Positions 18,044 to 26,438 are shown, counted from the first letter of the stretch. The stretch: 64,000 nucleotides of DNA from Herbidospora galbida (GCF_005233835.1 NZ_SZQA01000012.1:62001-126000); one strand, 5' to 3'. Made by a program: numbers and translations. Notes: generated by a model not told the origin, from the letters alone.

Positions 18044-18345
18044 GTGGAACTCCCAGGTCTGTCGTGGGACGTCACTTGCGCCCCATGCGTCAGGAAAGGA
18101 ACGTTCAAGAAGCTATAAGACGGAAAGAGGGTGTGAAAGCAAAAAGACCAACTGCCCGGGGCGGCTGGGGTGTGGAAACTTGCTGTAAACCTGTGGGGTT
18201 CCTGTGAAGATTCCGTTATTTCCGCTGATCGTGGGGCATGTCGATCGGTCACCCCATGGATCGATCCAGCTCGGGCGTGTGACGTAAATCACACCGCTCT
18301 GAGGGGAACCAGATCGAGGGTTAACCCCGTCTTAGTCCGCCACGA
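18044..18345. other. Non-coding spacer upstream of the protease-like gene
   Basis: These 302 bases lie between the protease-like start (18043) and the marR stop (18346), both on the minus strand. The spacer holds a good SD (TGGGAG, minus strand) just before the protease ATG and one perfect CRP-type palindrome at 18277-18294. It is noticeably less GC-rich than the genes. I see no further coding potential or RNA gene in it. Confidence 0.7.
18277..18294. promoter_or_regulatory. CRP-type operator
   Basis: GTGTGA-CGTAAA-TCACAC is a perfect match to the TGTGA-N6-TCACA consensus of CRP/GlxR-type cAMP-responsive regulators. It lies 234 bp upstream of the protease-like start, and about 50 bp past the end of marR. 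Binding is inferred from sequence only. Confidence 0.6.
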
Positions 18346-18855
18346 CTACGCGGAGTCGCTGGTGTCGAACGGCACGAGAAGGGTCCGCAGGAGCCCGGAG
18401 AGATCTTGCTGCTGCTGCCGGCCGAGGGCCGCGAGTAGTTCCTGCTCCCGCCTGAGCAGGTCGGCGAAGGCCGAGTCGACGCGTTCGAGCCCCTTGGCGG
18501 TCAGCCGCACCAGCACGCCACGCCGGTCGTCGGGATCGGGGTTGCGGGTGACGAACCCCGCGGCGGCCAGCCGGTCGATGCGGTTGGTCATGGTCCCGGA
18601 CGTCACCAGAGTGGCCCGCAGCAGCGCCCCCGGGCTCATCTCGTAAGGGGAGCCGGCCCGGCGCAGCGCCGTGAGGACGTCGAACTCCCAGGGCTCCAGC
18701 CCGTGCTCGGCGAAGGCGGCCCGCCTGGCCCGCTCCAGATGGCGGCTCAGCCGCGACACGCGGCTCAGCACCTGGAGAGGCGTCACGTCGAGATCGGGGC
18801 GCTCCTGCCGCCAGGCCGCGACGAGCCGGTCGACTTCATCCTCGGCTGAGCTCAT
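18346..18855 (-). CDS. MarR-family transcriptional regulator
   Basis: The 169-residue winged-helix protein has a helical N-terminus, an HTH around residues 60-110 (GLEPWEFDVLTALRRAGSPY, then SGTMTNRIDRLAAAGFV) and the wing NPDPDDRRGVLVRLT, all MarR hallmarks. The C-terminal helices are Gln/Leu-rich. No conserved redox cysteine is present. Twin palindromes just upstream of its start are probable operators, so it is likely autoregulated and may control the divergent methyltransferase gene. Confidence 0.9.
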   Translation of the reverse strand: MSSAEDEVDRLVAAWRQERPDLDVTPLQVLSRVSRLSRHLERARRAAFAEHGLEPWEFDVLTALRRAGSPYEMSPGALLRATLVTSGTMTNRIDRLAAAGFVTRNPDPDDRRGVLVRLTAKGLERVDSAFADLLRREQELLAALGRQQQQDLSGLLRTLLVPFDTSDSA

Positions 18856-18874
18856 GGATGACGAGTCTAGCTTT

Positions 18875-18888
18875 TCTTGACGTCAAGA
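18875..18888. promoter_or_regulatory. MarR operator candidate 1
   Basis: TCTTGACGTCAAGA is a perfect 14-bp palindrome 20 bp upstream of the marR start codon. It shares CTTGA-N2-TCAAG with a second site exactly 20 bp away, centre to centre (two helical turns). Confidence 0.75.
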
Positions 18889-18895
18889 CATCTCT

Positions 18896-18907
18896 CTTGA
18901 TATCAAG
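18896..18907. promoter_or_regulatory. MarR operator candidate 2
   Basis: CTTGATATCAAG is a perfect 12-bp palindrome in the marR/methyltransferase divergent spacer. It differs from site 1 only in the two central bases. Confidence 0.75.
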
Positions 18908-18928
18908 TATCTCTATGTCGAGAGAAAT

Positions 18929-19040
18929 GCCGCAGCGCGCCGAGGCCTGGACTGACGGAGCGCCGGGAGCGCAGCGACCAGAGCGGAGGAGGGAAGGCGT
19001 CGGATATGAGCGCGAGGACCGCCGTGCCGGAGGCGCGGCC
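18929..19040 (+). repeat. 112-bp dispersed repeat, copy 2
   Basis: Five substitutions separate this copy from copy 3. One (C to G) breaks a pair in the outer stem; another (C to T in the terminal hairpin, GCCGTGCC-GGA-GGCGCGGC) becomes a U.G wobble. It ends on the base before the methyltransferase ATG, so its hairpin supplies GGAGG, about 7 bases before the start. A 12-codon frame within it (ATG at 19006) stops at 19042-19044, overlapping that ATG. Confidence 0.9.
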
Positions 19041-19796
19041 ATGACACGGTGGGATCCTGCTGTCTACGGGCGGTACGCCGATGAGCGGTCCAGGCCCTTC
19101 TACGAGCTCACCGGGCGGATCAGGGCCGAAGACCCCCGCTACGTCGTCGACCTCGGGTGCGGCACCGGTGACCTGACCGTGTCGCTGGCCGCCCGCTGGC
19201 CCGGCGCCCGGATTCACGGGGTCGACTCCTCACCCGAGATGATCGCCAAAGCTCCTGAGGGCGCCACCTTCGAGGTCGCCGACGTGCGCGACTGGCGGGC
19301 GGCCGAGCCGGTCGACGTGATCGTGTCGAACGCGCTGCTCCAGTGGGTGCCCGAGCACCGGGACCTGCTCGTGCGCTGGGCCCGGGAGCTGAACCCGGGC
19401 GGCTGGCTGGCCTTCCAGGTGCCGGGCAACTTCGCCGCGCCCAGCCACCAGGTCGTCAGGGAGCTGTGCCAGAGCGCCGAATGGGCCGCCGAGCTGGCCG
19501 ACCTCGCCTGGCGCGACCCGGTCGACTCGGCCGGGGAGTACCTGGAGCTGCTGGCGGGGCAGGGCCTGACCGTCGACGCCTGGGAGACCACCTACATCCA
19601 CGTCCTGCAGGGCGACGACGCGGTGCTCCGCTGGGTCACCGGCACGGCGCTGCGGCCCATGCTGACCCGCCTCGACCCGGCGCGTCGCGAGCGCTTCCTC
19701 GCCGACGCCGGCCGGGCCCTCGCCGAGGCCTATCCCCGCCGCGACTACGGCACCCCGTTCGAGTTCCGCCGCATTTTCACCGTGGCTCACAATTGA
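19041..19796 (+). CDS. tam: Trans-aconitate 2-methyltransferase
   Basis: The 251-residue class I SAM methyltransferase begins MTRWDPAVYGRYADERSRPF, the typical Tam N-terminus. It has the SAM motif VVDLGCGTGDLTVSL, the acidic VDSSPEMI and the post-motif SNALLQWVPEH. Tam methylates trans-aconitate, an inhibitor of aconitase. The frame is open further upstream to 18858, but that extension lies in repeat copy 2 and is unrelated to the family, so ATG 19041 is the start. It diverges from the MarR gene. Confidence 0.88.
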   Translation: MTRWDPAVYGRYADERSRPFYELTGRIRAEDPRYVVDLGCGTGDLTVSLAARWPGARIHGVDSSPEMIAKAPEGATFEVADVRDWRAAEPVDVIVSNALLQWVPEHRDLLVRWARELNPGGWLAFQVPGNFAAPSHQVVRELCQSAEWAAELADLAWRDPVDSAGEYLELLAGQGLTVDAWETTYIHVLQGDDAVLRWVTGTALRPMLTRLDPARRERFLADAGRALAEAYPRRDYGTPFEFRRIFTVAHN

Positions 19797-19866
19797 TCAC
19801 CCCCCGGTGATCAATCGCGCCGTCCACTGCAAAATCGCAAACTCGCATACTCCCCAAATTGGCACC

Positions 19867-19978
19867 GCCGCAGCGCGCCGACGCCTGGACTGACGGAGCG
19901 CCGGGAGCGCAGCGACCAGAGCGGAGGAGGGAAGGCGTCGGATGAGAGCGCGAGGACCGCCGCGCCGCAGGCGCGGCC
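19867..19978 (+). repeat. 112-bp dispersed repeat, copy 3
   Basis: This copy has an intact 9-bp outer inverted repeat (CCGACGCCT / AGGCGTCGG) and a fully Watson-Crick 8-bp terminal hairpin, GCCGCGCC-GCA-GGCGCGGC. It lies between tam and the CYTH-CHAD gene, in the same orientation as the other copies. A purine-rich GGAGGAGGG stretch precedes a small frame (ATG at 19942) of 28 codons with a basic start. Confidence 0.9.
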
Positions 19979-20097
19979 ATATATCGGTGGGGAATCGTTT
20001 AGAACTTCTCCAGCCCACGTCTCGATAGGCGATTTGTTCACCTTCAGGTGGCATCATGGCCGCAATTCGGCCGTATCCCGTTTACCTGGAGGTGCTG

Positions 20098-21540
20098 GTG
20101 GCGATCGAGATCGAGGACAAGTTCGATGTCCCAGACGAGTTCGTGGTGCCGGATCTGCTCGGCGTCAAAGGCGTCGAAGCGGTCTCCGGGCCCAAATCGC
20201 ACCAGCTCGTGGCCGTCTACTTCGACACCCCCGATCTGCGGCTCGCCACCCGGGGCATCACCCTGCGGCGGCGGCGCGGCGGCGACGACTCCGGCTGGCA
20301 TCTGAAGCTGCCGAAGGCCGCCGGGGTGCGGCAGGAGATCCAGCTGCCGCTCACCCGCAGCGCCAAGATCGTGCCGCCCGAGCTGGCCGCCCAGGTGCTC
20401 GTCTACACGCGTGGTCACGCGCTCGTGCCGGTCGCCGAGCTGGCCACGAAGCGGTCGGTGACGCGGCTGCTCGACGGCGACGAGCAGGTGCTCGCCGAGG
20501 TCGCCGACGACCGCGTCAAGGGGACCGTCTACGGCGAACCGCCGCGCGTCGAGCGGTGGCGGGAGGTCGAGGTCGAGCTCGTCAAGGGTGACGAGGCGCT
20601 GCTGAAGCGGGTGGGCAAGCGCGTGATCAAGGCGGGGGCCGCCACAGGTGGCTCCGCCAACAAATTGGGGCGGCTGCTGGGCGAAGCCGTAAGGAAACTG
20701 CCGAAGTCGCCTGCCGAGGGGACGGTCGGCGCCGCGGTCTTCGCCTACCTGCGGAGCCAGACCGACGCGCTGATCGCGCAGGACGGCCGGGTGCGGCGGC
20801 AGGAGGAGGACGCCGTCCACAAGGCGCGCGTGGCGTGCCGGCGGATGCGCAGCGCCTACAAGGCCTTCTCCTCGATCGTGACCGAGTCGGACGCGCTCCA
20901 GGAGGAGCTGCGCTGGCTCGGCGAGGTGCTCGGCGAGGTGCGCGACCTGGAGGTCATCCAGGCCCGGTTCGGCAAGGAGCTCGACGGGCTCGACGACCAC
21001 CTGATCGTCGGTCCGGTCCGGGCCCGGCTGCTCGACGACCTGAAGCTCCAGGAGCAGGAGGGCTACGAGCGGGCCCGCGAGGCCATGAACGGGGAGCGCT
21101 ACTTCGCGCTGCTCGACGCGCTCGACGAGCCCTACGTCTTCACCGGCAGGGCGACCCGCGAGGCCGGCCCCGAGCTGGCCAAGATCGTGGCGAAGGAGTG
21201 GAAGCGGGTCCACAGGAAGCACGCGACCGCCCAGGCCATCGACGACCCGCACGAGCGCGAGATCGCCATGCACGACGTGCGCAAGGCGGCCAAGCGCGCC
21301 CGCTACACCGCCGAGGCGGCCGGCATGGACGACGAGGCGGCCCGCGCCGAGGCGATCCAGGAGGCCCTGGGCACCTACCAGGACGGCGTGGTCGCCCAGG
21401 AGACCCTGGAGAAGGAGGCCGCCAAGGCCCGCGAGGCCGGCGAGGACACCTTCACCTACGGCGTGCTGGCCGGCCTGGAGCGCGCCGCCGCCGAACGCGC
21501 CCGCGACCGCTTCCCGAAGCTGTGGAACAAGCTCACGTGA
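20098..21540 (+). CDS. CYTH and CHAD domain protein (polyphosphate-associated)
   Basis: The 480-residue soluble protein has an N-terminal CYTH domain: the ExExK signature EIEDK at residues 3-7, then YFDTPDLRLATRGITLRRRR and KLPKAAGVRQEIQ. The C-terminal CHAD domain (about 225-480) is helical with conserved histidines in HKARVACRRMRSAYKAF and HDVRKAAKRARY. CYTH proteins hydrolyse or bind triphosphates, and CHAD domains bind polyphosphate. I chose GTG 20098 because GGAGG lies 5 bases upstream and the CYTH signature starts there; ATG 20056 adds 14 unrelated residues. It converges on mutT1-ppk1 with an 8-bp overlap of stops. Confidence 0.88.
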   Translation: MAIEIEDKFDVPDEFVVPDLLGVKGVEAVSGPKSHQLVAVYFDTPDLRLATRGITLRRRRGGDDSGWHLKLPKAAGVRQEIQLPLTRSAKIVPPELAAQVLVYTRGHALVPVAELATKRSVTRLLDGDEQVLAEVADDRVKGTVYGEPPRVERWREVEVELVKGDEALLKRVGKRVIKAGAATGGSANKLGRLLGEAVRKLPKSPAEGTVGAAVFAYLRSQTDALIAQDGRVRRQEEDAVHKARVACRRMRSAYKAFSSIVTESDALQEELRWLGEVLGEVRDLEVIQARFGKELDGLDDHLIVGPVRARLLDDLKLQEQEGYERAREAMNGERYFALLDALDEPYVFTGRATREAGPELAKIVAKEWKRVHRKHATAQAIDDPHEREIAMHDVRKAAKRARYTAEAAGMDDEAARAEAIQEALGTYQDGVVAQETLEKEAAKAREAGEDTFTYGVLAGLERAAAERARDRFPKLWNKLT

Positions 21541-22384
21541 CGTAGCGGTCGACGCTGACCAGTTCGCCCTCGGCGTGGTGGAGGACGGCGAACCCGCCCT
21601 TTCTCAGGTGGGTGTCGCCGATCCGACCCTCGCAGAGGGCGCCCAGCAGGTCGGGGAGGACCTTGCCGTGGCTGCAGACCGCCGCCGGTTCGGTCAGCTT
21701 GCGGACCAGCCGGAGGGTGTCCTTCGGGTCGTAGCCGCCCTCGGAGAGCAGCTTCTCCTTGCGGATCGACAGGCCCGAGGCGGTGGCGTAGGGCTTGAGG
21801 GTCTGGGTGCACCGGCGGCTGGGCGAGCTGACCAGGCTCCGCGGGGCGTACGCCGTCAGGGCCGCGGCGACCGCTTCGGCCTGGGCGAGGCCGTCGGCGT
21901 CGAGCGGGCGCCGGTCGTCGTGGCCCTTCCACTCCGAGCGGCTGCCCGCCAGGCCGTGCCTGACCAGGATCAGCGGCACCGTCACCAGCGGGGCCGCCGT
22001 CAGCGCCCGCAGCAGGCCCGCGTCCCACTCGTAGGTGAGCCGGTCGCGGGCCTCGGAGAGGGGCATCCAGACGACCTCGTCGACCTCGTCGACCGCCGTC
22101 AGGTCGCTTTCGCCGCTGACCCGCGCGGCCCAGTAGTCGACCCGCTTGAGCCGGCCGTCCTTCAGATAGTGGACGGGCGGCAGCGAGCGGCCCAGGACGA
22201 CCGACAGGCCGGTCTCCTCCCGGACCTCGCGCAGCGCCCCGGCGATGACGTGCTCGCCCGACTTGAGCTTGCCCTTGGGGAACGACCAGTCGTCGTACTT
22301 GGGCCGGTGCACGAGCGCGACCTCGGGGGAGGCCTCGTCGCCGCGCCAGATCACGGCGCCGGCGGCGTGGATCACGTCGGTCAT
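21533..22384 (-). CDS. mutT1: NUDIX hydrolase fused to histidine phosphatase (MutT1-like)
   Basis: The 283-residue protein has a NUDIX domain with a complete Nudix box from residue 37 (GKLKSGE, then REVREETGL). A histidine-phosphatase domain follows from about 140 (LILVRHG). Mycobacterial MutT1 has the same architecture and sanitises 8-oxo-dGTP and dinucleoside polyphosphates. The ATG at 22384 overlaps the ppk1 stop by four bases (ATGA), indicating coupling; the frame stays open far upstream inside ppk1, but that is antisense-like noise. The ppk1-mutT1 pair is conserved with mycobacteria (Rv2984-Rv2985). Confidence 0.9.
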   Translation of the reverse strand: MTDVIHAAGAVIWRGDEASPEVALVHRPKYDDWSFPKGKLKSGEHVIAGALREVREETGLSVVLGRSLPPVHYLKDGRLKRVDYWAARVSGESDLTAVDEVDEVVWMPLSEARDRLTYEWDAGLLRALTAAPLVTVPLILVRHGLAGSRSEWKGHDDRRPLDADGLAQAEAVAAALTAYAPRSLVSSPSRRCTQTLKPYATASGLSIRKEKLLSEGGYDPKDTLRLVRKLTEPAAVCSHGKVLPDLLGALCEGRIGDTHLRKGGFAVLHHAEGELVSVDRYVT

Positions 22385-24468
22385 TTGCCGTCGTCCACGG
22401 TCCGCCAGCGTCGCGTGCCGATGAGATGTTGCTGCAGATCGGCGCCGCCATTTTGGCGAAGCCAACGGCCATCTGAGGTGAGCCACCATGTGTCCGTCCC
22501 GTCGGAGAACGCGCGGTCGAGCAAGTCGGCGATGTACGACCGGTGCTGTGCTCCGGTCACCTTCACCAGGGCCTCCACCCTTCGGTCGAGGTTGCGTCGC
22601 ATCAGGTCGGCGCTGCCGATCCACATCTCGGGCCGCCGTCCGCCGCCGAACTCGTAGATGCGGGAGTGCTCCAGGAAGCGCCCGAGAAGGCTTCTGACCC
22701 TGATCGTCTCCGACAAACCCGGTACGCCCGGCCGGAGGGTGCAGATGCCGCGGACCCACAGGTCGATCGGCACGCCCGCCTGCGAGGCCCGGTAGAGCGC
22801 GTCGATCACGGGTTCGTCGACGAGCGAGTTGGTCTTCATCCGGATCCGGGCCGCGCGGCCCGCCTTGTGGTGGGCGATCTCCCGGTCGATGCGGGCCAGC
22901 AGGCCGTGCCGCAGCGAGTGGGGCGCCACCAGCAGCCGCCGGTACGCCGAGTGGTTGGAGTAGCCCGTGAGGTGCATGAACAGGTCGGTGACGTCCTCGC
23001 CGACGAGCGGGTCGGCGGTGAGGAGGCCGAAGTCCTCGTACATGCGGGCGGTCTTCGGGTTGTAGTTGCCGGTGCCGATGTGGCAGTAGCGGCGCAGTTC
23101 GCCGTTCTGTTCCTGGCGCACCACCAGGGCCAGCTTGCAGTGGGTCTTCAGGCCGAGCACGCCGTAGACGACGTGGCAGCCGGCCTTCTCCAGTTTCCTG
23201 GCCCACGAGATGTTGGCGTGCTCGTCGAACCTGGCCTTGATCTCGACCACCACGACGACCTGCTTGCCCGCCTCGGCGGCGTCGATGAGGGCGTCCACGA
23301 TCGGGGAGTTGCCGCTGGTCCGGTAGAGCGTCTGCTTGATCGCCAGCACCTGCGGGTCGGCCGCGGCGTGCTCGATGAACCGCTGCACGCTGGTGGAGAA
23401 GCTGTCGTAGGGGTGGTGCAGCAGGATGTCCTTCTCCCGCAGCATCGCGAAGATGTCGTCGTCGGCGTGGATCACCTCGGCCGGCACGAACGGCCGGTAG
23501 CTGAGCTCGCCCCGGTTGTGGGTCGGCCCGAGGTCGGCGATCGTGTGCAGCCCCGACAGGTCGAGCGGGCCGGGCACCCGGTAGATCTCGTGGTCGTGTA
23601 CGCCCAGCTCCTCGACCAGCAGGTCGAGCACCTCGGGCGTGATCGTGTCCTCGACCTCGATGCGGACCGGCGAGCCGAACCGGCGGCGGCGCAGTTCGCG
23701 CTCCAGGGCCTGCATCAGGTTCTCGGTGACGTCCTCGTCGACGTCGAGGTCCTCGTTGCGGGTGACCCGGAAGACATGGTTCTGGACGATCTCCATGCCC
23801 TTGAACAGCTGGCCGAGGTGGGCCGCGATGACGTCCTCAAGGGGCACGAACCGGTCTTTGGACACCTTCACGAACCGGGGCAGCTGCGGGGGCACCTTCA
23901 CCCGCGCGAACACCGTGTTGCCGTTGACGGGGTTGCGGACAGTGACCGCCAGGTTCAGCGACAACCCCGAGATGTTGGGAAAGGGGTGGGCCGGGTCGAC
24001 GGCCAGCGGCGTCAGCACCGGCCGGATCCGCTCCCGGAACAGCTTCCGCATGACCGTGCGCTCGTCGCGCCCGAGGTCGGCCCAACGGACGATCTCGATG
24101 CCCTCGGCCACCAGTTCGGGCACGATCGTCTTGTGGAACAGGGCCGAGTGGCGCTGCACCAGGACGTTGGCGATCCCGTTGATGCGCTCCAACTCGTCGC
24201 TCGGCTTGAGCCCGCTCTGCGCCCTGAGCAGGAGTCCGGTGGCCATCCGCCGTTTCAGGCCCGCGACCCGCACCATGAAGAACTCGTCCAGGTTGCTCGC
24301 GAAGATCGCCAGGAACCGCACCCGTTCGAGCAGGGGGAGCTTGGGGTCCTCGGCGAGTTCGAGCACACGTTCGTTGAACTGGAGCCAGCTCTCCTCTCGG
24401 TTGAGGAATCGCTCGTGAGGGAGGGGGAGCTCCTCCGGGGAGATGGGCACGGAAATTTCGGCGGACAT
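22381..24468 (-). CDS. ppk1: Polyphosphate kinase 1
   Basis: The 695-residue enzyme reversibly makes inorganic polyphosphate from ATP. It has the N-terminal domain [19 protein letters not shown]. The catalytic histidine region is [20 protein letters not shown], the phospholipase-D-like segments include [19 protein letters not shown], and a C-terminal [20 protein letters not shown] ends the catalytic part. Length matches actinobacterial PPK1. A possible PHO-box lies just upstream. With MutT1, the CHAD protein nearby and ppx at 59975, the window carries polyphosphate synthesis, binding and breakdown. Confidence 0.95.
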   Translation of the reverse strand: MSAEISVPISPEELPLPHERFLNREESWLQFNERVLELAEDPKLPLLERVRFLAIFASNLDEFFMVRVAGLKRRMATGLLLRAQSGLKPSDELERINGIANVLVQRHSALFHKTIVPELVAEGIEIVRWADLGRDERTVMRKLFRERIRPVLTPLAVDPAHPFPNISGLSLNLAVTVRNPVNGNTVFARVKVPPQLPRFVKVSKDRFVPLEDVIAAHLGQLFKGMEIVQNHVFRVTRNEDLDVDEDVTENLMQALERELRRRRFGSPVRIEVEDTITPEVLDLLVEELGVHDHEIYRVPGPLDLSGLHTIADLGPTHNRGELSYRPFVPAEVIHADDDIFAMLREKDILLHHPYDSFSTSVQRFIEHAAADPQVLAIKQTLYRTSGNSPIVDALIDAAEAGKQVVVVVEIKARFDEHANISWARKLEKAGCHVVYGVLGLKTHCKLALVVRQEQNGELRRYCHIGTGNYNPKTARMYEDFGLLTADPLVGEDVTDLFMHLTGYSNHSAYRRLLVAPHSLRHGLLARIDREIAHHKAGRAARIRMKTNSLVDEPVIDALYRASQAGVPIDLWVRGICTLRPGVPGLSETIRVRSLLGRFLEHSRIYEFGGGRRPEMWIGSADLMRRNLDRRVEALVKVTGAQHRSYIADLLDRAFSDGTDTWWLTSDGRWLRQNGGADLQQHLIGTRRWRTVDDGK

Positions 24469-24485
24469 GTCCTGAATATGCCCGA

Positions 24486-24507
24486 GTTTGTTGAACGACG
24501 TGTTAAC
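24486..24507 (-). promoter_or_regulatory. PHO-box-like direct repeat upstream of ppk1
   Basis: On the minus strand, two adjacent 11-base units, GTTAACACGTC and GTTCAACAAAC, resemble the actinomycete PhoP direct repeat (GTTCACC-type). They lie about 20 bp before the ppk1 ATG. Unit 2 matches six of the first seven consensus bases and unit 1 five. Confidence 0.35.
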
Positions 24508-24531
24508 TTCCCCGCAACGAAATCGCCAGTC

Positions 24532-25377
24532 TCAGGCGTCGCTCTCGCGGGCACGTGCGAGCTTCTCGTTCTCTCTCGCCTCGCGGGCGCGGACCTTCTC
24601 CTGCTCCCGGCGGAGCTTTTCGGCCTCTTTGGCCTCGCGCTCGCGCTGCTTCTCGGCCTCGCGCCAGAGTCTCTCCTGCTCCTTGCGCTGACGGCTGAGC
24701 TCTTTGGGGTCCATGCGAGGTTCGAGCGGCAGGGGCGGTGCGAGCACCAGCCCCCGCGACGCGTTGGTCAGCGCCGGGGCCGGGTCGAGGTCGCTCAGCC
24801 CGTTCCAGCACAGGTTCACCAGGTGGGCGGCGACCGCCTCACGGCTGGGCTTGCGCACGTCGAGCCACCACTGGCCGGTGAGGGCGACCATGCCGACGAG
24901 CATCTGGGCGTACATGGGCGCGGTCTTGGGGTCGTAGCCCCGGCCGGCGAACTCGTCGGCCAGCACGTCTTCGACCTGGCTGGCGATGTCGCTGATCAGG
25001 CTGGCGAAGGTGCCGGTGCCGGAGGCGGCGTGGGAGTCGCGGACCAGGATCCGGAAGCCCTCGCTGCTCTCCTCGATGTACTGGAGCAGCGCCAGGGCGG
25101 CCCGCTCCAGCTTCACCCGCGCGTGGGTCGCCGACAGGGCCTGGGTGACGAGGACGAGCAGGCGCTGCATCTCGCGGTCGATGACCACCGCGTAGATGCC
25201 CTCCTTGCCGCCGAAGTGCTCGTACACCACGGGCTTCGACACGCTGGCGTGTGCGGCGATCTCCTCCACCGAAGTGCCGTCGAAGCCCTTCTCCGCGAAG
25301 AGGGAGCGACCGATCTGGATCAGCTGCTCGCGCCGTTCCGCGCCCGTCATTCGCCTGCGGGATCTGGATTCGGTCAC
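24532..25377 (-). CDS. TetR-family regulator with charged C-terminal coiled coil
   Basis: The 281-residue protein has a TetR N-terminal HTH (about 12-60: RREQLIQIGRSLFAEKGFDG, then SVSKPVVYEHFGGKEGIYAV) and a helical ligand domain to about 215. The last 55 or so residues form an extreme Glu/Arg/Lys heptad-like helix (RKEQERLWREAEKQREREAK and onward), not standard in TetR proteins. It sits 66 bp downstream of the desaturase gene on the same strand. It is the natural candidate for the operators upstream of that gene. Confidence 0.88.
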   Translation of the reverse strand: MTESRSRRRMTGAERREQLIQIGRSLFAEKGFDGTSVEEIAAHASVSKPVVYEHFGGKEGIYAVVIDREMQRLLVLVTQALSATHARVKLERAALALLQYIEESSEGFRILVRDSHAASGTGTFASLISDIASQVEDVLADEFAGRGYDPKTAPMYAQMLVGMVALTGQWWLDVRKPSREAVAAHLVNLCWNGLSDLDPAPALTNASRGLVLAPPLPLEPRMDPKELSRQRKEQERLWREAEKQREREAKEAEKLRREQEKVRAREARENEKLARARESDA

Positions 25378-25443
25378 GGCACCATAATGGCGGGCCGTGA
25401 GAGTGACGGCACAAGCACGCCCTCACACGGCCCTCGGTATGGA

Positions 25444-26388
25444 TTAGGCAATGCGCTTCGCCGCCAGCCGTTCGGGGTTGGGCCACCGCACGTCATAGGC
25501 CCAGCCGAAGCGCTCGAAGATCTTGATCAGACCGGCGCTGAGATCGACCTGACCTTTCAGTACGCCGTGGCGCGCGCAGGTCGGGTCGGAGTGGTGCAGG
25601 TTGTGCCACGACTCGCCGAACGAGGGCAGCGCCAGCCACCAGACGTTGCGGGACTTGTCGCGCGACTCGAAGGCCTCGTCGCCGAAGACGTGGCAGATCG
25701 AGTTGATCGCCCAGGTGACGTGGTGGAGCAGGCCGATGCGGACCAGGGTGCCCCAGAAGAAGGCCGTCGCGGCTCCCTGCCACGACCAGGTGATCAGCCC
25801 GCCCAGGATGGCCGGCAGCGCCAGCGAGGTGATGGCCAGCACCGGGAACATCTTGTGGAACTTCACGATGTCCGGGTCCTTGACCAGGTCGGGAGCGTAC
25901 TTCTCGCGGTTGGCGCGCTCTGCTTCGAAGAGCCAGCCCATGTGGGCGTACATGAGGCCCTTGGTGACCGCCCAGAACGAGGTGCCGAAGCGCCACGGAG
26001 AGTGGGGGTCGCCGTCCTTGTCGGAGAACTTGTGGTGCTTGCGGTGGGTGGCGACCCAGTCGAGCACCGACATCTCCAGCGACATGCTGCCCGCGACGCC
26101 CAGGGCGATCTTCAGCGGCCGCTTGGCCTTGAAGGAGCCGTGGGTGAAGTAGCGGTGCAGGCCCACCGTCACACCGAGCCCGGTGAACATGTAGAAGACG
26201 AACGCGATGATGACGTCGACCCAGCTCAGCCAGCCCCAGGCCCATGCCACCGGCACCGCGAGCGCCAGCGCCACCAGGGGCAGGCCCACCACGGCGCCGA
26301 ACGTGATGATCTCGGGAGTGGTCTTCCTCTCGGGGTCCATGTCAGGTTTGGGCTGCTTGGGCCCCGGGCGCTCCGAGACTACGGTCAT
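25444..26388 (-). CDS. Acyl-CoA (delta-9-type) fatty-acid desaturase
   Basis: The 314-residue membrane di-iron enzyme has all three histidine boxes, HRYFTH, HRKHH and HNLHH, between hydrophobic helices, in the spacing of acyl-CoA desaturases such as mycobacterial DesA3. It would introduce a cis double bond into acyl chains and adjust membrane fluidity. I chose ATG 26388 (MTVVSERPGPKQP). The frame runs on upstream through the operator region and antisense to the tRNA gene, which cannot be coding. It is followed by tetR, ppk1 and mutT1 on the same strand. Confidence 0.92.
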   Translation of the reverse strand: MTVVSERPGPKQPKPDMDPERKTTPEIITFGAVVGLPLVALALAVPVAWAWGWLSWVDVIIAFVFYMFTGLGVTVGLHRYFTHGSFKAKRPLKIALGVAGSMSLEMSVLDWVATHRKHHKFSDKDGDPHSPWRFGTSFWAVTKGLMYAHMGWLFEAERANREKYAPDLVKDPDIVKFHKMFPVLAITSLALPAILGGLITWSWQGAATAFFWGTLVRIGLLHHVTWAINSICHVFGDEAFESRDKSRNVWWLALPSFGESWHNLHHSDPTCARHGVLKGQVDLSAGLIKIFERFGWAYDVRWPNPERLAAKRIA

Positions 26389-26420
26389 GAAGTACCTCAC
26401 GATCTGTGGTAGGTAGTGCC

Positions 26421-26438
26421 GGTTACGCCACCGTAACC
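26421..26438. promoter_or_regulatory. Operator-like inverted repeat 1, desaturase promoter
   Basis: GGTTACG-CCAC-CGTAACC is a perfect 7-bp-arm dyad 33 bp upstream of the desaturase start. Its architecture (TACG-N4-CGTA) is shared by the overlapping repeat 15 bp away, consistent with a TetR-family operator. Confidence 0.65.

Noticed and set aside
19942-20030. A 28-codon basic peptide gene starting in repeat copy 3
   Set aside because: The three copies give different frames and lengths after their ATG, so there is no conserved peptide. It is described only as part of the repeat.
22543-26412. A 1289-codon open frame on the plus strand
   Set aside because: It runs antisense through ppk1, the TetR gene and the desaturase, which all have clear family motifs. 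Long antisense frames are expected in DNA with GC-rich third positions.
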